DNA of 32,138 nt from CAYTAP01 sp964435775 (GTDB taxonomy: Bacteria > Planctomycetota > Phycisphaerae > Tepidisphaerales > Tepidisphaeraceae). Where the stretch lies: contig CAYTAP010000031.1 of NCBI GenBank assembly GCA_964435775.1, forward strand, positions 1-32,138, given 5' to 3'. The position numbers and the translations under genes are program-made. A model generated the notes under the pieces. That model saw only the letters and a list, made by a program, of their open reading frames with translations, was not told the DNA's origin and did no database searches. Shown one piece after another: positions 14,008 to 21,425 of this stretch (position 1 is its first letter; every line of letters starts with the position of its first letter).

Positions 14008-15775
14008 CTTGCGTGGCATCAGCCCTGCGACGCCTGGGGAGCAGGTGTGCCATCAGATCGATACCCAGCGCCGCGCAAACGCCGAAATAGACCGTTGCCC
14101 CCACGACCATGGTGAGCAGAAGTTGCGCCAGCCACAGGATCCGGTGGGCGCCGACGCCGGGAGTCGGATAAATCGGAGAGTGTTGCAGAAGCACGCAAGC
14201 CCCGGCCATCGCCGCCGTGGCGATCAGCATTTTGCCGGTCGGTCGGACGAGCGTTGACAACTCCAGCCCGTCGATCCGCCGGTTGAGCATCCAGAGCATG
14301 ATGACCACCTGCACAACAAAGCTGACGGCCGTCCCGGCGGCCATTCCCGCTTCGCCCAGCGGCGTCCAGACGAGGGGCAGTTCCACGAGCACGTTGATGA
14401 CCAGCGTCACGGCCGTCAGGATCAGCGGCGTCACGGTGTCATGCAGCGCGTAATACGCGCGGTTGATGATCTGTTGGAGGCTGAACGCCCAGATCGCCGC
14501 TGAATAGAACATGACCGATCGCTCGATGAGCATCGAGTCGTGGCTTGTCACCTGTCCATGTTGAAAGAGCAATTGAATCGCCGGGCGGGCGACGAGGATC
14601 AGGCCGATGCTCGCCGGCAACCCCTCGAAGAGCGTCATTTCGATTCCATGACGCAGGGATGATTTGAAGCGGGTTCGATCGGCGTCGAGGGCATTGGCGC
14701 TGAGGCTCGGAAAAATCGCCGTCGCCAACGCGATGGCAAACACCCCCAGGGGAAATTGATACAGGAATTGCGCCCAGTTCAGCCGCGCCGGCGCGCCCAG
14801 TTCCATCGGATACCGGAACGTCTGCCCAAACAAGGTGAAAAACCGGGCTGTTTCCCCTTGTTGCAATAAAAGCGACAATCCTTTGTCCATCAGCACCGAC
14901 AATTGCAAAACGCCCGCCCCCAGCGCGACGGGAACCGACAGCGCCAGCATCCGCTTCACCGGCGGCGTCCAGAAATGTCGCACCCACATGAAGCGAAACC
15001 CCACCGCCCGCAGCGGCCGCCAGAGCATCATGAATTGAAGCACACCCGCCACGAGCACGAAGAAGGCGAGCCAATACGCCAGCGTGGTCTGCTTGGCGAG
15101 CAGCGTCGCCGTCTCCGCGCCATGCGCGTGCAGGCCGAGGATCCTCGCCCCCAGGATGATGACGACGACGTGAACGACATTCAGGATGATCGGCGTCGCG
15201 GCCGGCGCGCCGAATCGTCGATGGACCTGCAACACCGCGCCGCAGAACGCCGTCCCGCAGATGAGCAGCACATACGGCAGCATGACCGCCGTCAGCTTGA
15301 GCGTGAGCAGTCGGTCCGCCCGCATGCCGGGGTCGAGGTGGATCATCCACCAGATCAGCCCCTCGCCGAGGCAGGTCAGCACGATCAAAATGAAGCACAG
15401 AAGGTTGACGCTCGCGGCGGCGAACTCCCTTGCCGACGGCAATCCTTGTGGCCGCGACCCTGTCGCCTCCGCCTTGAGCGCCTGCGCGTACAGCGGGATG
15501 AACGCCGCCGCCAGCGCCCCTTCGCCAAAGAGCTTGCGGAACAAATTGGGAATGGTGAATGCGACCGTGAATGCCGACGACACCAGCCCCGCGCCAAAGT
15601 AATGCGCCGTCGCCGCCTCCCGCGCGAGCCCGAGCACCCGGCTGACGAGCGTCAAGGCGCTGATCAGCTTGGCGTATCCGACGAACGCACGAGACTCGCG
15701 TTCATCAGGTGCGCTCACCGTGCCCGCGGGCAATCCCGTCGCCGTTCCTGGCAATGCCGCCGCTTCGTCGGACAT
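13994..15775 (-). CDS. murJ: Lipid II flippase MurJ (MviN)
   Basis: MurJ flips the peptidoglycan precursor lipid II across the inner membrane. After a polar N-terminus of about 30 residues come the hallmark helix segment SALTLVSRVLGLAREAATAH and FTIPNLFRKLFGEGALAAAF, the most conserved MurJ block. Many hydrophobic segments (about fourteen) fill the rest, including the late INRAYYALHDTVTPL segment (helix 9 region). Length 593 is slightly long for the family because of N- and C-terminal tails. The ATG at 15775 is preceded by GAGGATAAGG; a GTG/ATG pair at 15802/15799 overlaps the thiE stop and is a weaker choice. It follows thiE by 23 bases and is probably co-transcribed with it. The presence of MurJ implies a peptidoglycan wall. 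Confidence 0.95.
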   Translation of the reverse strand: MSDEAAALPGTATGLPAGTVSAPDERESRAFVGYAKLISALTLVSRVLGLAREAATAHYFGAGLVSSAFTVAFTIPNLFRKLFGEGALAAAFIPLYAQALKAEATGSRPQGLPSAREFAAASVNLLCFILIVLTCLGEGLIWWMIHLDPGMRADRLLTLKLTAVMLPYVLLICGTAFCGAVLQVHRRFGAPAATPIILNVVHVVVIILGARILGLHAHGAETATLLAKQTTLAYWLAFFVLVAGVLQFMMLWRPLRAVGFRFMWVRHFWTPPVKRMLALSVPVALGAGVLQLSVLMDKGLSLLLQQGETARFFTLFGQTFRYPMELGAPARLNWAQFLYQFPLGVFAIALATAIFPSLSANALDADRTRFKSSLRHGIEMTLFEGLPASIGLILVARPAIQLLFQHGQVTSHDSMLIERSVMFYSAAIWAFSLQQIINRAYYALHDTVTPLILTAVTLVINVLVELPLVWTPLGEAGMAAGTAVSFVVQVVIMLWMLNRRIDGLELSTLVRPTGKMLIATAAMAGACVLLQHSPIYPTPGVGAHRILWLAQLLLTMVVGATVYFGVCAALGIDLMAHLLPRRRRADATQAPKG

Positions 15776-15798
15776 CCTTATCCTCTGGCTCACGCGCA

Positions 15799-16449
15799 TC
15801 ACCCGATGCGCTGCATCCTCTTCTTCAGCTCCATCGCCGCCGCCCGCGGATCATCGGCATTGGCGACGCTCGCCGTCACCGCCGCCGCGCTGACGCCGCT
15901 GGCCGCTACTTCGTCGATGTTCCGTGCGTTGATCCCGCCGATGGCGACTGTCGGAATCGTCATTTCCTTCGCGGCCTGTGTCGCATACGCCAATCCCGGC
16001 AGAATGTCGCGCGGCTTTGTCGCGCTATAAAAAACCGGTCCGACGCCGATGTAATCCGCCCCGTCGGCCAATGCCGCCCGCGCCTGCGCCATCGCGTGGG
16101 TTGACACGCCCACCAGCCGATCATCGCCAATCAGATGCCGCACCTCTCGCGCCGGCAAATCCTCCTGCCCCACATGCACCCCGTCGGCATCGCTCAAGAT
16201 CGCAATGTCCGGCCGATCGTTGATGATGCAGAGCACGTCATGTTTGCGGCACAACGCCACGAGCATACGCGCCCTGGCGAGCAACTCCCCCCCGTCCATC
16301 GCCTTTTCCCGCAGTTGAAGGCAATCGGCGCCGCCGGCGATCGCCTCCGCCGCCGCCTCCAACCACGGCCGACGGCAGGCAGCCTCGGTGATGAGCACAT
16401 ACAGGCGAACGCGCGTAAACGCCTCGCCACGCCGTAGTTGCGACATCAT
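15799..16449 (-). CDS. thiE: Thiamine phosphate synthase ThiE
   Basis: ThiE joins hydroxymethylpyrimidine diphosphate and the thiazole phosphate to give thiamine phosphate. Counting from ATG 16449, the 216-residue TIM barrel carries all the signatures: LQLREK at 44-49, NDRPDIA at 77-83, DGVHVGQEDLP at 89-99, GVSTHAM at 114-120, GVGPVFYSATKP at 135-146 and AIGGI at 169-173. GAAGGAAAG just upstream of ATG 16449 supports this start over the GTG at 16455. No other thiamine gene is in the window and I see no TPP riboswitch in the 156-base divergent gap to gltA. The coupling with murJ downstream is positional only. Confidence 0.95.
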   Translation of the reverse strand: MMSQLRRGEAFTRVRLYVLITEAACRRPWLEAAAEAIAGGADCLQLREKAMDGGELLARARMLVALCRKHDVLCIINDRPDIAILSDADGVHVGQEDLPAREVRHLIGDDRLVGVSTHAMAQARAALADGADYIGVGPVFYSATKPRDILPGLAYATQAAKEMTIPTVAIGGINARNIDEVAASGVSAAAVTASVANADDPRAAAMELKKRMQRIG

Positions 16450-16570
16450 GGCCACTTTCCTTCAACTTGCGGCATCCGACCTTGCACAATCAGGCCATGC
16501 CCGGCTGACCGATCAATCACCATCATAATCAAAAAAACTTGCAAATACTCATCCGGTGCGGCGGGGGGGA

Positions 16571-16599
16571 TTGAAGTAGTGACCGTTTTCTTGGAATAT
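16571..16599 (+). promoter_or_regulatory. Putative promoter of gltA, leaderless geometry
   Basis: TTGAAG (16571-16576), a 17-base spacer and GAATAT (16594-16599) end six bases before the ATG at 16606. The -10 is only half consensus, but the geometry matches the truB, MFS and DUF433 genes. Confidence 0.35.
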
Positions 16600-16605
16600 G
16601 CGGCC

Positions 16606-17892
16606 ATGATGCGAACCGCCACGTTGACATTTGGGGATCAGAAGATCGAACTGCCCATCGTTGAAGGAACGGAGGGTGAACTTGGGATCGACATCTCAAC
16701 GCTCCGCGCCAAGACCGGAATGGTGACGCTCGATCCCGGCTTCGGCAACACCGGCTCCTGCCGCAGCGCCATCACCTTCATCGACGGCGAGAAGGGGATT
16801 CTTCGCTACCGCGGAATTCCCATCGAGGTGTTGGCCGAGAAGTCCCACTTCATCGAGACGGCGTGGCTGCTCATCTTCGGGCGCCTGCCCAAGGCGGATG
16901 AACTTCAGCGCTTCAGCGATCGCCTGACGAACAACGCCACGCTCCACGAGAACTTTCGACATCACTTCGAGGGTTTTCCACCCAATGCGCCCCCGATGGC
17001 GGTGCTCGCGTCCATGATCAACGCTCTGAGCTGCTTCCACACCGAGTTCCTTCATTTCGATGGTGAGGAATCGTTCGCGGAAGGCGCCGCCCGCTTGATC
17101 AGCAAGGTGCGGACGATCACCGCCTTCACCTATCGCATGGCCAACGGCCTGCCGTACATCTATCCCGACCCCAAGCTTCCTTATGTGCCCAACTTCCTGC
17201 ACATGATGTTCTCGATGCCCTACGGGCTTTACGAGCGCGACCCGGACGTGGAGAAGGCGCTGAACATGATCCTGCTGCTTCACGCCGATCATGAGCAGAA
17301 TTGTTCAACAAGCACGGTGCGGATGGTCGGCTCCAGCCAGGCGAGCCTCTTCGCCTCCTGTGCCGCGGGGGTCAACGCGCTGTGGGGTCCGCTTCATGGC
17401 GGGGCGAACGTCGCCGTGCTTGAAATGCTCCAGAAGATTCACGACGGCGGCATGACCGCCGCCCAGTATGTCGAGATGGCCAAGGACAAATCCTCGGGCG
17501 TCCGCCTGATGGGCTTCGGGCATCGCGTCTACAAGAGCTTTGATCCCCGCGCGCAAATCCTCAAGAAATCCGCCGACAAGGTGCTCGCCAAGGTCGGCGT
17601 CAAGGACCCGCTGCTCGACATCGCCCGCCGACTCGAGGAGCTGGCGCTCAAGGACAGTTACTTCGTCGATCGCAAGCTCTACCCCAACGTTGATTTCTAC
17701 AGTGGCATCATCATGAAGGCGATCGGCATCCCTGTGAACCTCTTCACCGTTCTCTTCGCCATCGGACGGATGCCCGGGTGGATCGCGCAGTGGAAGGAAC
17801 AATACGACGACGCCCAGGCCCGCATCGACCGCCCCCGCCAGATCTACACCGGGCCGACCAAATGCGATTACGTCGCGATGGACAAGCGGTAG
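16606..17892 (+). CDS. gltA: Citrate synthase
   Basis: The enzyme condenses acetyl-CoA and oxaloacetate to citrate at the entry of the TCA cycle. The 428-residue protein matches E. coli GltA (427) in length and in the placement of catalytic residues: H264 in GPLHGG, H306 in GFGHRVYK and D363 in YPNVDFYSG. HADHEQNCSTSTVRMVGSS at about 226-244 is also typical. It belongs to the type II, long GltA-like class; NADH control is possible but not shown. Two adjacent ATGs (16606, 16609) are candidates. The open frame upstream to 16438 is not citrate synthase-like. The gene converges on sdhA, with a palindromic element 17 bases after the stop. Confidence 0.96.
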   Translation: MMRTATLTFGDQKIELPIVEGTEGELGIDISTLRAKTGMVTLDPGFGNTGSCRSAITFIDGEKGILRYRGIPIEVLAEKSHFIETAWLLIFGRLPKADELQRFSDRLTNNATLHENFRHHFEGFPPNAPPMAVLASMINALSCFHTEFLHFDGEESFAEGAARLISKVRTITAFTYRMANGLPYIYPDPKLPYVPNFLHMMFSMPYGLYERDPDVEKALNMILLLHADHEQNCSTSTVRMVGSSQASLFASCAAGVNALWGPLHGGANVAVLEMLQKIHDGGMTAAQYVEMAKDKSSGVRLMGFGHRVYKSFDPRAQILKKSADKVLAKVGVKDPLLDIARRLEELALKDSYFVDRKLYPNVDFYSGIIMKAIGIPVNLFTVLFAIGRMPGWIAQWKEQYDDAQARIDRPRQIYTGPTKCDYVAMDKR

Positions 17893-17908
17893 GGCGCGAT
17901 GCGTTTTC

Positions 17909-17980
17909 GTAGGGTCCGTGGTACTCCGCGGACCATTGTCCCGATGGAAGCAATGGTCCGCGGAGTACCACGGACCCTAC
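17909..17980. repeat. GGTCCGC palindromic element, intact (30-bp arms)
   Basis: Perfect arms at 17909-17938 and 17951-17980 enclose a 12-base loop. The sequence is nearly the same as the copy at 562-633. It lies between the convergent gltA and sdhA genes and may act as a bidirectional transcript end. Confidence 0.93.
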
Positions 17981-17998
17981 GACTGAATTGCGGAAGAC

Positions 17999-18081
17999 GT
18001 CCACGAATGGACGCGAAGGAACACGAGTAAACACAAATGGCTCATCGCTGCATTCGTGTTCATTCGTGTCCATTCGTGGAC
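17999..18081. repeat. CATTCGTG repeat with 14-bp inverted ends
   Basis: GTCCACGAATGGAC (17999-18012) is the exact reverse complement of GTCCATTCGTGGAC (18068-18081). The right side holds three 10-base units, CATTCGTGTT, CATTCGTGTC and CATTCGTGGA (18051-18080), mirrored loosely on the left. This fills the gltA-sdhA gap together with the palindrome before it; no gene is seen. Confidence 0.8.
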
Positions 18082-18151
18082 AATTGTTCGATGGTGCCGC
18101 AGCCGGTCCCGGTGTCCGGACCGTCCATTGGCCGATTTCCCAACCTCTCTG

Positions 18152-19987
18152 CTACTTCTTGTAATTCCGCAGCCGCGGCACCACCAGGCTCACATCGACC
18201 GGCCCGTAGCTCATGATCGGCTTGTTCGTCGCCGCGTCGTATTGCGCGAGGGTCGTTTTCAGGAAGTTGGGGTCGTCCCGATCCGGAAACGCCGGCTTGT
18301 AATGCGCCCCGCGCGATTCATTTCGCAGCAGAGCCCCGTTGAGGATGCACTCGGCCAGCTTGATCATGTCCCCCAGCGCCCGCGCGAACGACAGGTTCTG
18401 ATTCGTCCACATTCCCGTGTCCGACAAGCGCACGTGCTGATAGCGCTCCTTCCAGTGCTGGCATTGTTCCAGCGTTTGCGCCAGTTTGTCATTGTGACGG
18501 ACCACCGTGCAGTTTTCCGTCATCATCTTCCCCATCTCCTGCCAGAGCAGGTAGGGGTTTTCATTCCCCTTGCTGGAGAGCAGCTTGTTCTGCTTGTCGG
18601 TCTCTTTCGCCATCGCGTCATCAAAGACCGCCTGCGGCGCGTCGGCCGACTTCGACAGATCGGTGCAATACGCCTTGACCCCCGAACCGCCGAACAGCCC
18701 GTCGAAGATGCAACTGAGCAGCGAGTTGGCCCCCAGCCGGTTGGCGCCGTGATAGGCGAAGTTGGCCTCGCCCATCGCGAAGAGTCCGGGAATGGTCGTG
18801 GCGTTGTTCGTCGGCGAAGCCGCTTTCAATCCGCCGGTCTTCTCATCCTTGGCGAAGCTCGTCCACAGCCCGCCCATTGAGTAATGCACCGCCGGGAAAA
18901 TCCTCATCGGTTCGCTGAGTGGATCGTCGCCGACGAACTTTTCGTAGATTTCGAGGATCCCTTCGAGCTTGTTCAAAATCGCCTGGCGTCCGATCCGCTT
19001 CACCTCGTCGCGCAGATCAAGATAGACCATGTTGCCGCCGCCGACGCCCTGTCCATCGCGGCACACCTGGAAGATTTCGCGTGTGGCGATGTCGCGGGTG
19101 ACGATGTTGCCGTATTTCGGGTAGCGCTCCTCCAGGAAGTAATAGCGCTCGTTTTCCGGGATGCTGTTGGGCGCGCGGTTGTCATGCGGCTTTCGCGGCA
19201 CCCAGACCCGCGCCCCCTCGCCACGCGCCGATTCGCTGATGAGCCGGCATTTGTCCTCGCCGGGGATCGCCGTCGGATGCACCTGCATCATCTCCGGATT
19301 GGCGTACGTCGCGCCGGATTGATAGCAGCGCGACGCCGCGCCGCCGGTGCAGATCACCGACATCGTGCTCTTGCCGAAGATCATCCCGTTGCCGCCGGTC
19401 GCCATGACCACCGCGTCGCCGCGGAACGTCCGAATCTGCATCGTCCGCATGTCCTGCGCGACGATCCCCACGCACCGCCCCTCGTGCAGCACCGGCCAGA
19501 GGAACTCCCAGAACTCGTACTTGTGGACCTTCCCCTCCACCTCCCACCGCCGCGTCTGTTCATCCAGCGCATAAAGCAACTGCTGGCCCGTCGTCGCGCC
19601 GGCATAAAAAGTACGTTTATAGAGCGACCCGCCAAACAGCCGCAGCGCCCGCTGCCCCTCCGGCGTCCGGTTGAACGGAACCCCCATCCGATCGAGCAGG
19701 TCGATGATCCGCGGCGCCCAGTTGGCCATCTCCAGGAGCGGCGGCTGATCGGCCAGGAAATCCCCGCCCAGCGCCGTTTCCTCAAAGTGCTCCCATTCGC
19801 TGTATCCCTGCTGCCGCGCGATCTCATTGCAGGCGTTGATCCCCCCCTGGGCGCAGACGCTGTGGCTGCGCTTGACCGGCACCATCGAAAACAGATCGAC
19901 ATCCACCCCTTCCTCGGCCAGCTTGATCGTACAACTCAGCCCCGCCAACCCGCCCCCAACCACAATCACTCGCTTCTTTGTTGTCAT
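18152..19987 (-). CDS. sdhA: Succinate dehydrogenase / fumarate reductase flavoprotein subunit
   Basis: SdhA holds covalent FAD and oxidises succinate to fumarate. The 611-residue protein starts with the FAD-binding VIVVGGGLAGLSCTIKLAEE. HSVCAQGGINA places the flavin-linking histidine at H42. The substrate-site block HPTAIPGEDKCRLISESARG and the later YSMGG and GANRLGANSLL motifs are all present. Spacing and motifs fit the Bacillus-type enzyme that pairs with a single di-haem cytochrome b subunit. ATG 19987 has only a weak GAG upstream. The gene is third in a minus-strand series after sdhC and a DinB-like gene, with a palindrome between the latter and sdhA. No iron-sulfur subunit (sdhB) follows: downstream are only repeats and the convergent gltA. 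Confidence 0.95.
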   Translation of the reverse strand: MTTKKRVIVVGGGLAGLSCTIKLAEEGVDVDLFSMVPVKRSHSVCAQGGINACNEIARQQGYSEWEHFEETALGGDFLADQPPLLEMANWAPRIIDLLDRMGVPFNRTPEGQRALRLFGGSLYKRTFYAGATTGQQLLYALDEQTRRWEVEGKVHKYEFWEFLWPVLHEGRCVGIVAQDMRTMQIRTFRGDAVVMATGGNGMIFGKSTMSVICTGGAASRCYQSGATYANPEMMQVHPTAIPGEDKCRLISESARGEGARVWVPRKPHDNRAPNSIPENERYYFLEERYPKYGNIVTRDIATREIFQVCRDGQGVGGGNMVYLDLRDEVKRIGRQAILNKLEGILEIYEKFVGDDPLSEPMRIFPAVHYSMGGLWTSFAKDEKTGGLKAASPTNNATTIPGLFAMGEANFAYHGANRLGANSLLSCIFDGLFGGSGVKAYCTDLSKSADAPQAVFDDAMAKETDKQNKLLSSKGNENPYLLWQEMGKMMTENCTVVRHNDKLAQTLEQCQHWKERYQHVRLSDTGMWTNQNLSFARALGDMIKLAECILNGALLRNESRGAHYKPAFPDRDDPNFLKTTLAQYDAATNKPIMSYGPVDVSLVVPRLRNYKK

Positions 19988-20019
19988 AATTCACTCAATT
20001 CGCTGAGTAGGCGGTATTT

Positions 20020-20082
20020 GTAGGGTCCGCCCCGCGGACCATTCCTCCGCATCGCCAAAATGGTCCGCGGGGCGGACCCTAC
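20020..20082. repeat. GGTCCGC palindromic element, intact (24-bp arms)
   Basis: Arms at 20020-20043 and 20059-20082 are perfect inverted copies, nearly identical to the element at 8624-8686. It lies seven bases after the DinB-like stop and about 30 bases before the sdhA start. Confidence 0.93.
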
Positions 20083-20088
20083 TTCTTC

Positions 20089-20586
20089 CTACCACATCAC
20101 TTTTCCAAACCGCTCGCGCTTGTTCACGATGAACTTCACATGGTGCTCCAGATGGTTGACGCCCATCGTCACCACATCCTCGAGCGACTGCACCCCGCGC
20201 ACCGAATGTCGCCCCGTGCGATCCCACGCCTCATCCGGAAGTTTCCGCAGCACCCGCGCCAGGTTGCGCCTTCCAAGCTCGATCATCTTCGCCGCGTCGT
20301 CGGCCGACTGTTCCTCATAAAACAGCTTCGCGACAAACGCGTTTTCATCCCACACGAGCAGAACCGGGTCCTCCTCGGCGATGATCCGCTTGATCCGGTC
20401 ATTCTGCGCCGCCTCGGCGTCGGCCAGATGCAGCACCACCTGCTGGATGCTCCACAGTCCCACGCCGGCATCGGGGTCCGGAACCTGCAACAAATCTTGC
20501 GGCTTCAACCCCTGAATCGCATGGTTCAGCTTTTCAGACCCCAGCTCATACCGCTCGATCAGCGCCTTGTGTGTGTCACTGCCCAT
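20089..20586 (-). CDS. DinB-like putative metal-binding protein
   Basis: The 165-residue protein has the four-helix outline of the DinB/YfiT superfamily. The first helix (about 5-25) precedes LWSIQQVVLHLADAE with H53, and the last helix VNHLEHHVKFI contributes H145 and H149; together these make the usual His3 metal site. The family includes metal-dependent thiol transferases and many proteins of unknown role, so no reaction is assigned. ATG 20586 is chosen because the frame's earlier ATG (20655) would overlap sdhC by 32 bases; a GGAGAG lies upstream of 20586. It sits between sdhC and sdhA, which normally adjoin, and may be co-transcribed with them. Confidence 0.82.
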   Translation of the reverse strand: MGSDTHKALIERYELGSEKLNHAIQGLKPQDLLQVPDPDAGVGLWSIQQVVLHLADAEAAQNDRIKRIIAEEDPVLLVWDENAFVAKLFYEEQSADDAAKMIELGRRNLARVLRKLPDEAWDRTGRHSVRGVQSLEDVVTMGVNHLEHHVKFIVNKRERFGKVMW

Positions 20587-20623
20587 GAAGCATCCATCTC
20601 TCCCCACGCCGACCGGCCGGGGG

Positions 20624-21361
20624 TCATTGCCCACCCATGAAAAATCCACTGACAAACGCCGTCCACCCCAGCCCCAGCGTGACGACGAACAAAATCGCGC
20701 ACACCCATCCCCAGCGCCGTTGCGCCCCCGCGCTGACGGTCAGGCCCCAGGTGATCGCCGCCGCCCACAAGCCGTTGGCCAGGTGATAGCAACTGGCAAG
20801 AATCCCCGCCGGATAGACGATCCACATGAATACCGGCAGCCGCGTGAAGTGCGCATGCACGGTCTCGGCCGCCAGGTGATGATTAAACGCCAAACTGGGT
20901 CCAAACAACCCATACTTCAGCGCGAACACATGGAACAGGATGAACAGCACGATGACCACCGCGCTGATTCGCTGCAATGTGTATTGCCAGTTGCGGTGAT
21001 ACGGATACGACCCGACGTTGGGCTGCCCCGTGACGATGATCCAGATGCCATAAAACGTGTGGTACAGGATCGGCAGGTAAATCAGGCCCCATTCCAGCGC
21101 CCACATGAACGGCAGTGCGTAAATCTTGTCCACCTGGGCCTGGTAGATTCCTCCCGCCTGTACGAGCGTCGCGTTGATCAGCAGGTGGACGATCAGATAC
21201 CCGCCGAACACAAGTCCGGTCAGCGAGTGAAGACGACGGAGAACAAAATAGGACGTCCCTCCCCGGCGGCTGGTTCGCCTCGCCTCCCGTCCGACCGGAG
21301 GAATCGCCGGAGTGTTTGAATCAGAAGCAGTCGCCGGTGTGGATGCGGAGCCAAGAGACAC
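20624..21361 (-). CDS. sdhC: Succinate dehydrogenase cytochrome b558 subunit
   Basis: SdhC anchors the dehydrogenase in the membrane and carries two haems b that pass electrons to quinone. The 245-residue protein has a polar N-terminus of about 35 residues and five hydrophobic segments. Histidines H59, H101, H144 and H193 have nearly the same spacing as the four haem ligands of B. subtilis SdhC (42, 43 and 49 against 42, 43 and 42). Motifs RRLHSLTG, YHTFYGIW and YHLANGLW are typical of the b558 type. GTG at 21361 is the start, with AAGGA eight bases upstream. A promoter lies at 21397-21425. The DinB-like gene begins 37 bases after its stop. Confidence 0.94.
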   Translation of the reverse strand: MSLGSASTPATASDSNTPAIPPVGREARRTSRRGGTSYFVLRRLHSLTGLVFGGYLIVHLLINATLVQAGGIYQAQVDKIYALPFMWALEWGLIYLPILYHTFYGIWIIVTGQPNVGSYPYHRNWQYTLQRISAVVIVLFILFHVFALKYGLFGPSLAFNHHLAAETVHAHFTRLPVFMWIVYPAGILASCYHLANGLWAAAITWGLTVSAGAQRRWGWVCAILFVVTLGLGWTAFVSGFFMGGQ

Positions 21362-21396
21362 GTTGACGATCCTTTCGTTATGCAGCGCGAGCCGGC

Positions 21397-21425
21397 ATTA
21401 TACACGCGAGCATGAATGGCACCAA
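21397..21425 (-). promoter_or_regulatory. Promoter of the sdhC-dinB-sdhA series
   Basis: On the minus strand TTGGTG (21425-21420), 17 bases, and a perfect TATAAT (21402-21397). A plus-strand TATACA (21399-21404) overlaps it and points toward the secreted-protein gene, so the two promoters may compete. Confidence 0.6.

Noticed and set aside
16450..16605. TPP riboswitch upstream of thiE
   Set aside because: No CTGAGA-type thi-box core or paired helices could be found in the gap.
18884..20023. 379-codon plus-strand open frame
   Set aside because: Antisense to sdhA; no recognisable motif.
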